Source: Spirochaetales bacterium (GTDB lineage Bacteria > Spirochaetota > Spirochaetia > DSM-2461). From it: DNA of 5,235 nucleotides. Made by a program: the position numbers and the translations under genes. This document shows, piece after piece, positions 1 through 3,993 of this stretch (its first letter is position 1; each line of letters starts with the position of its first letter). The stretch is taken from positions 1 through 5,235 of the forward strand of contig PDRU01000011.1 in the NCBI GenBank assembly GCA_002748225.1, read 5' to 3'. Below the pieces are notes generated by a model that worked only from the letters and a program-made list of their open reading frames with translations, did no database searches and was not told the origin of the DNA.

Positions 1-1
1 C

Positions 2-15
2 AGGAGGTATAGGGT
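2..15 (+). promoter_or_regulatory. Ribosome binding site of the GltS-like carrier gene
   Basis: A perfect AGGAGG lies at 2-7, followed by an 8-nt spacer before the ATG at 16. This fixes the start codon. The promoter must lie left of the window. A TAG at 10-12 could end an upstream gene, but too little sequence is present to tell. Confidence 0.85.
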
Positions 16-1437
16 ATGAATTTCAGCTGGCAGTTTATTGTTGACATAGGAATACTGGGCGGAGCATTAATGATTGCCACCTGGATACGGGCCCGCGTCC
101 GGTTTTTCCAGAAGTACCTTATTCCCAACGCTCTGACAGCCGGTTTTCTTCTCTTGCCTTTTTACAACTGGGTGTTTCCGCACATTGGCATGGGAACCGA
201 AAGTCTGGGAAACATAGTGTTTCATTTTCTCAACATCTCCTTTATTGCCATGACTCTCCGTGTGAGTAAGGAAAAACGCCGTTCCAGCCATGATGTTTTT
301 GCAACCAGCACTACCGTACTCAGCCAGTATGTTATTCAGTGTTTCCTGGGTACTCTCCTTACCATTCTGCTGATTAAAACCATCTTGCCCAATCTGTTCC
401 CCGGCTTTGGTCTTTTTGCAACTCTCGGTTTTTCTCTGGGCCCGGGGCAAGCCTTTGCCATTGGAAAAGGGTGGGAACAGATGGGTTTTGCCGGCATGGG
501 CGATGTAGGACTTACCTTCGGCGCTCTGGGATTTATCTGGGCCTGTTTCGGCGGGGTTTTTCTGGTTAATTACGGTATCCGTCAGGGCTGGATATCCAAA
601 GAAGAACTGACTGCCATGAATCAGGGTAAGGTTCGTCAGGGGGTATTGCGCCGGGGCGAGAGCAGCGAGTCATCGGAAGTAATGAATATTACCAATCCCG
701 AAGCTATTGATCCCCTTACCTTTAATGCCGCTCTGGTTTTATTCACCTATCTGCTTTCTTTTCTGGGACTGAAAGGACTTTCCTGGCTTCTCTCTTTCCT
801 GGGGAATCCGGGGGTGCAGCTGGCAACAAATCTCTGGGGTATTATGTTTATCTTCAGCGCGCTGACGGCCATGCTGGTGAAGGCTCTTATCCGGGCTTTG
901 CGGATTGAATACATTATTGACAATCAGCGGATGACCCGTATCAGCGGTTTTACTGTTGATTATATGGTTAGCTCGGCTATTGCCGCCATTAGTGTAACAG
1001 TTGTTCTGAATTACTGGCTTCCCATTGTTCTTATAGCCGGCATAGCCGGTCTGGCTACTACCTGCAGTCATGTATGGCTTTCCAGCCGTATTTTTCAGGA
1101 CCATGTGTTCTTCCGGATGATTATGGTGTACGGCGCGGCAACCGGTACGGCTCCCACAGGTCTGGCTTTGCTCCGGGTGATCGATCCGCAGTTTGAAACG
1201 CCTGCCAGCCGTGACTTTATGCTTTCGGCCGGTATTACATTTCTGGCGGCCATTCCCATTATACTGACGGCAAACATGCCGGCCATGGGAGCGGTGAACG
1301 GCACTTTAAAGCCTACTTATCTGGTACTGCTGCTCTACACAGTTTATCTGGCAGCCTGTTTTGGAGCCTACCTTGTTCTGTCCGGAAGGCGGCGTTTCAA
1401 AAACCCCTCATCTTTCTGGCTGCGGCGGAAGAACTAA
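16..1437 (+). CDS. GltS-like sodium:glutamate symporter family (ESS) membrane carrier
   Basis: This is a complete 473-residue inner-membrane protein, very hydrophobic, with about ten or more membrane segments (for example around residues 9-26, 63-82, 101-124, 163-189, 235-257, 265-292, 312-345, 401-422 and 434-456). It shows the two-repeat plan of the ESS family. Each half carries a Gly-rich re-entrant block: LGPGQAFAIGKGW at 141-153, and YGAATGTAPTGLALLR at 372-387, which corresponds to the GATPTA block of E. coli GltS. A polar linker (about 190-232, rich in Ser, Glu and Arg) joins the halves. By family it would import glutamate or a related carboxylate with Na+. The first block differs from the GGHGTGAAW of E. 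coli GltS and the protein is about 70 residues longer, so the substrate is uncertain. The ATG is set by AGGAGG at 2-7. The stop codon overlaps the end of the opposite-strand methyltransferase gene by 4 bp. Confidence 0.82.
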   Translation: MNFSWQFIVDIGILGGALMIATWIRARVRFFQKYLIPNALTAGFLLLPFYNWVFPHIGMGTESLGNIVFHFLNISFIAMTLRVSKEKRRSSHDVFATSTTVLSQYVIQCFLGTLLTILLIKTILPNLFPGFGLFATLGFSLGPGQAFAIGKGWEQMGFAGMGDVGLTFGALGFIWACFGGVFLVNYGIRQGWISKEELTAMNQGKVRQGVLRRGESSESSEVMNITNPEAIDPLTFNAALVLFTYLLSFLGLKGLSWLLSFLGNPGVQLATNLWGIMFIFSALTAMLVKALIRALRIEYIIDNQRMTRISGFTVDYMVSSAIAAISVTVVLNYWLPIVLIAGIAGLATTCSHVWLSSRIFQDHVFFRMIMVYGAATGTAPTGLALLRVIDPQFETPASRDFMLSAGITFLAAIPIILTANMPAMGAVNGTLKPTYLVLLLYTVYLAACFGAYLVLSGRRRFKNPSSFWLRRKN

Positions 1438-2180
1438 TATCCTTCAAGGGTGTCCAGAAGCAGGCCTGCTCCCAGAATGCAGGCGGTTTCTGTTCGGAGA
1501 ATTCTTTCTCCCAGGTGCAGGCGGGTAAATTCGTGCCTGTCCAGAATATTCCGTTCCCTGCCGCTCCAGCCCCGTTCGGGGCCTACCGCCAGAACGGCGC
1601 TGTCTGCACGAAAATCTGCATGAGCGGTTTTCCATGTAATCCAGCTTTGCGCGTCTTCTTCGTTATCCAGGGCAATTCTCAGCACCTCTTCTCCGCTGAA
1701 TGAATCCAGCTCCCTGAGGGCGGCCGGCAGGCTTGCCTGCTGAACAACTTTCGGAAGCAGTGTACTTCCTCCCTGCATGGCTCCGTCTCTGAGGGCTTTT
1801 TCCCACAGACCGTCCCTCCACAGGCGGCTGCCCATGTAGGATTTTTCATTCAGGTCCGTACCGCATACGTGTATTTCCCGAATTCCCAGAGAACAGCAGT
1901 CTTTCAGCAGCCGCCGGGCTGTAGGGGGGCGGGGGCATCCGAGAATTAGAGTGAGAGGGCGTAATGGCGCGGGGCTCCGGCTGATCTGGCGGAATTCCCA
2001 TTTCCAGCCCGAGCGGGTTTTTTGGAGCAGGCGGGCCTGCCCTAAAGGGCCTGATGTTATGCCGGCCCGGAAATAATCACCCGGTTGAATTTTAAGAACA
2101 TTGAATAAATGACGCAGCCGTTCATCTGTTTCAGGGAGGGTTCTGCCAATCTCTTCCGGCTCAAAAAGAATGAGGTTCAT
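1434..2180 (-). CDS. rsmE: RsmE-family 16S rRNA (uracil-N3)-methyltransferase, divergent subfamily
   Basis: This complete 248-residue cytoplasmic protein is of usual RsmE length. Residues 1-70 form the PUA-like RNA-binding part (RHLFNVLKIQPGD at 23-35). Residues 73-248 form the SPOUT (trefoil-knot) SAM-binding methyltransferase domain, with the knot signatures VGPERGWSGRE at 199-209 and LGERILRTETA at 223-233. By family it would methylate N3 of U1498 in 16S rRNA, using SAM, on the assembled 30S subunit. It departs from classic RsmE: GPEGGFS reads GPERGWS, and the K-x-x-ELGV helix reads KDCCSLGI behind a PRP motif. It resembles the MNL-starting, EKS-containing subfamily I recall from Pseudomonas, so the exact target is less certain. 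The ATG is preceded by GCAGGGG with almost no spacer, so translation is probably coupled to the deaminase gene, whose stop lies 12 bp upstream. Confidence 0.85.
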   Translation of the reverse strand: MNLILFEPEEIGRTLPETDERLRHLFNVLKIQPGDYFRAGITSGPLGQARLLQKTRSGWKWEFRQISRSPAPLRPLTLILGCPRPPTARRLLKDCCSLGIREIHVCGTDLNEKSYMGSRLWRDGLWEKALRDGAMQGGSTLLPKVVQQASLPAALRELDSFSGEEVLRIALDNEEDAQSWITWKTAHADFRADSAVLAVGPERGWSGRERNILDRHEFTRLHLGERILRTETACILGAGLLLDTLEGY

Positions 2181-2192
2181 CCCCTGCCGCCG

Positions 2193-2666
2193 CTAGTAGG
2201 ACTGTACTTCGTCGTGGACAAACTCCAGCTGTACACCTGCCTTTTTGAAGAGTTCTTCCGACTCGGCTCCGGCATGATATTTCCGTTCACACACTACCCG
2301 GCTTATTCCGCAGCTGATAATAAGCATGGCACAGGTGCGGCATGGGGTCATGCGGCAGTAAAGGTGCGCGCCGTTGAGGGCCGCTCCTCTTTTGGCTGCC
2401 TGACAAATAGCGTTTTGTTCCGCGTGTACTGTACGGACACAGTGCTGCCGTTTTTGCCCGTCTGTATGAATTACCTCGTTAAACAAATGGCCCGCTTCAT
2501 CGCAGTGCGGCAGTCCCGGAGGCGAGCCCACGTATCCGGAAGCCAGAATCTGGCGGTCCTTAACAATAACACAGCCGCTGCGGCCGCGGTCGCATGTGGC
2601 TCTCTGGGCAATGGTATTGGCCACCTGCATAAAATATTCATCCCAGGTAGGACGGGTTACTCTCAT
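2193..2666 (-). CDS. Cytidine/deoxycytidylate deaminase family protein (dCMP deaminase, ComEB-like)
   Basis: This complete 157-residue protein is typical in length for a zinc-dependent dCMP deaminase. The zinc site is visible: His81 and catalytic Glu83 in TVHAEQNAI (79-87), plus Cys109 and Cys112 in TPCRTCAM (107-114). The N-terminal RPTWDEYFMQVA (5-16) and the RATCDRG stretch (22-28) are family hallmarks. The enzyme would convert dCMP to dUMP, feeding thymidylate synthesis in the cytosol. At residues 45-51 the usual YNG substrate loop reads YVGSPPG, so the nucleotide-contacting Asn is absent. This variant exists in the broad family, and substrate preference should not be taken for granted. 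The ATG is preceded by AAGGGGGGAAG with a 6-nt spacer. It is the first gene of a probable two-gene unit with the methyltransferase, and its start faces a divergent gene 38 bp away. Confidence 0.88.
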   Translation of the reverse strand: MRVTRPTWDEYFMQVANTIAQRATCDRGRSGCVIVKDRQILASGYVGSPPGLPHCDEAGHLFNEVIHTDGQKRQHCVRTVHAEQNAICQAAKRGAALNGAHLYCRMTPCRTCAMLIISCGISRVVCERKYHAGAESEELFKKAGVQLEFVHDEVQSY

Positions 2667-2670
2667 CTTC

Positions 2671-2680
2671 TTCCCCCCTT
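2671..2680 (-). promoter_or_regulatory. Ribosome binding site of the deaminase gene
   Basis: On the minus strand AAGGGGGGAA precedes the ATG at 2666, with a 6-nt spacer after the G run. It resembles the ppk2 site (AAGGGGAGAA) in sequence and placement, which supports both starts. Confidence 0.6.
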
Positions 2681-2695
2681 TGTTGTGTACGTTAT

Positions 2696-2704
2696 ATCAT
2701 ATCA
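2696..2704 (-). promoter_or_regulatory. Candidate extended -10 promoter for the deaminase-methyltransferase pair
   Basis: The minus strand reads TGATATGAT, a TGn-extended -10 with one mismatch to TATAAT. It ends 29 nt before the deaminase start, giving an expected leader of about 20 nt. I find no convincing -35, as is common for extended -10 promoters. Any upstream elements would lie inside the divergent coding sequence that begins at 2705. This is a motif reading only. Confidence 0.4.
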
Positions 2705-3073
2705 GTGATGGATGGTGATTTACTACGGGCCTGGAAACGGCTGAAAAAGAAGCACGGCTGGAACAACACTGAGGCTATAGATTCCGATCTGCGGCAGGCC
2801 ATGGTGCGTATTCTCGGCCTTCCCGAAGATTTCGGAGAAGAACTGGCCGATTATTTTCTGCCCTCTCCTGCGGGAGAAGAAGAACTCTACCGCAGTGAAG
2901 AAGTAATGGAACTCTTCGGAGGTACATGGAAGCCCCAGGAGAGTGCTCTCAATATTGACGACTGGGAATTCCTGCGCGATCTGGTAAACGCCTGGGCCCG
3001 GGAACTGGATATGGACACAGTAACAGAGCTGATGCGCCATATTCTGGATAACGGCGGTTTCCGCTCGCGTTAA
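2705..3073 (+). CDS. Uncharacterised 122-residue soluble protein
   Basis: I do not recognise this protein. It is 122 residues long, acidic overall, with no signal peptide, membrane segment or cysteine. The N-terminus is basic (RAWKRLKKKHGWN, 8-20). The middle is strongly acidic (PAGEEELYRSEEVMELFGG, about 55-73). The C-terminal part (about 81-117) looks helical, with DDWEFLRDLVNAWARELDM around 85-103. Tryptophans at 10, 19, 76, 87 and 97 suggest a folded domain. Coding is supported by even codon use like the neighbours and by a tight fit between the flanking genes. The start is GTG at 2705 or ATG at 2708; a stop at 2648 blocks any longer version. No Shine-Dalgarno precedes either codon. It is divergent from the deaminase gene and ends 2 bp from the end of ppk2, so it is probably a single-gene transcript. 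Confidence 0.7.
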   Translation: MMDGDLLRAWKRLKKKHGWNNTEAIDSDLRQAMVRILGLPEDFGEELADYFLPSPAGEEELYRSEEVMELFGGTWKPQESALNIDDWEFLRDLVNAWARELDMDTVTELMRHILDNGGFRSR

Positions 3074-3075
3074 TG

Positions 3076-3867
3076 TCAGTAGCGGTCGGGCACACGCAGA
3101 GGCTCGGCCTGTTTCAGACCTGAAATTCTGCGGGGAGCCGGCCGCGGCGGCAGCGTTATCTTTTCCCGCGGAACGTCAGTGTAGGGAACCAGACTGAGAA
3201 GGTGGGCTATGGTGTTCAGCCGAACCCGCTTTTTATCGTCAGATTCCACCACCCACCACGGGGACATCTCTGTGTGAGTAGCCGCAAACATTGCGTCTCT
3301 GGCCTGTGAGTATTCTTCCCAGCGTTCCCACGACTTCAAATCCATGGGACTGAATTTCCACCGCTTCAGCGGATCTTCCAGCCGGCTGCGCAGGCGTTTT
3401 TCCTGCTCTTCAAAACTGATGCTGAGCCAGAATTTTATAAGCCGTATCCCTGAACGGATAAGCATGTTTTCAAAGTCCGGGCAGGAAATAAGGAATTCCT
3501 CTACCTGCTGCGGCGTTAAGAAACCCATAACCCTGTCTACTCCGGCGGCGTTGTACCAGCTGCGGTCGAACAGACATATTTCTCCGGCTGCCGGTAAATG
3601 CTTTACATAGCGCTGAAAGTACCACTGGGTTACTTCCCGGTCTGTGGGTTTTCCCAGAGCAACAATGTGCGCCACCCTGGGGTTCAGATACTGGGTAATG
3701 CGTTTAATGGTACCGCCCTTGCCCGCGGCATCCCGGCCTTCAAAAATAACAACAATGCGTTCTCCGCCGGCTTTTACCCATTCCTGGAGTTTGATCAGTT
3801 CCCCCTGAAGGCGGGCAAGTTCTTTCTCGTAGAATTTCTTCTCCAGTTTGCCGTTTTTCTTCCCCAA
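3076..3867 (-). CDS. ppk2: Polyphosphate kinase 2 (polyphosphate:nucleotide phosphotransferase)
   Basis: This complete 263-residue cytoplasmic enzyme consists of a single PPK2 domain. The Walker A is GRDAAGKGG at 44-52 (Lys50, Asp46). The Walker B region is LFDRSWYN at 99-106 (Asp101). The lid block DPLKRWKFSPMDLKSWERW spans 165-183, followed by the W-VVESDDKKRVRLN segment (205-218) and HLLSLVPY (222-229). PPK2 enzymes transfer phosphate between polyphosphate and nucleotides, making GTP or ATP from the diphosphate, or polyP in reverse. One-domain architecture and lid sequence fit class I (NDP-preferring), an inference. The family motif FDRSWYNRAG reads FDRSWYNAAG here, with Ala107 replacing a usually conserved Arg. 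The start is TTG at 3867: the strong AGGGGAG lies 6 nt upstream, and no ATG or GTG precedes it in a useful place. An extended -10 promoter precedes it; its 3' end nearly touches the convergent 122-residue gene. Confidence 0.92.
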   Translation of the reverse strand: MGKKNGKLEKKFYEKELARLQGELIKLQEWVKAGGERIVVIFEGRDAAGKGGTIKRITQYLNPRVAHIVALGKPTDREVTQWYFQRYVKHLPAAGEICLFDRSWYNAAGVDRVMGFLTPQQVEEFLISCPDFENMLIRSGIRLIKFWLSISFEEQEKRLRSRLEDPLKRWKFSPMDLKSWERWEEYSQARDAMFAATHTEMSPWWVVESDDKKRVRLNTIAHLLSLVPYTDVPREKITLPPRPAPRRISGLKQAEPLRVPDRY

Positions 3868-3873
3868 AATCTT

Positions 3874-3881
3874 CTCCCCTT
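3874..3881 (-). promoter_or_regulatory. Ribosome binding site deciding the TTG start of ppk2
   Basis: On the minus strand AAGGGGAG is followed by a 6-nt spacer and then TTG at 3867. This spacing selects the TTG; the in-frame codon just before it is ATT, a very rare start. Confidence 0.75.
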
Positions 3882-3898
3882 ATAAATGACAGGGAACC

Positions 3899-3907
3899 AT
3901 TATACCA
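3899..3907 (-). promoter_or_regulatory. Extended -10 promoter of ppk2
   Basis: The minus strand reads TGGTATAAT, a perfect TGn-TATAAT extended -10 for the housekeeping sigma factor. It ends 31 nt before the TTG start, so transcription should begin near 3892 and leave a leader of about 25 nt containing the ribosome binding site. No good -35 is seen at the usual distance (the position holds AGCGCG), which fits an extended -10 promoter. Confidence 0.65.
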
Positions 3908-3939
3908 TGAAATGGAACAGCCGCGCTTTTAATCTATAA

Positions 3940-3980
3940 CGGCAGGACCGCCTGCTAATGAGCCAGGCCCGGTCCTGCCG
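3940..3980 (-). terminator. Strong hairpin after the phosphofructokinase gene, probable terminator
   Basis: CGGCAGGACCG at 3940-3950 is the exact reverse complement of 3970-3980. This 11-bp GC-rich stem has a 19-nt loop region that can form a further 4 pairs (3951-3954 with 3964-3967). It lies 13 nt past the pfp stop codon, and on that strand is followed by TTATAGATTAAAAG, which is AT-rich but not a clean U run. It probably ends or protects the pfp transcript and separates it from the ppk2 promoter 33 nt beyond. Because the U tract is poor, RNA 3'-end stabilisation or a protein-binding site are alternatives. Confidence 0.5.
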
Positions 3981-3993
3981 GTATTATGGGGCG

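Noticed and set aside
1031..1050. A short tandem repeat, ATAGCCGG twice
   Set aside because: It encodes Ile-Ala-Gly twice in a membrane helix, which is ordinary low complexity for a carrier.
67..1304. Three minus-strand open frames (67-450, 739-1104, 1095-1304) opposite the carrier gene
   Set aside because: Their polar, low-quality translations are the complement of hydrophobic codons; the plus-strand gene has a perfect ribosome site and clear family motifs.
1924..1935. A G6-C-G5 run on the plus strand, considered as a G-quadruplex or slippage site
   Set aside because: There are only two G runs close together, and the methyltransferase frame reads through intact (Pro-Arg-Pro-Pro region).
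2109..2708. A 199-codon open frame on the plus strand opposite the deaminase gene
   Set aside because: It lies antisense to a gene with intact deaminase motifs, its translation looks like no protein family, and it has no ribosome binding site.
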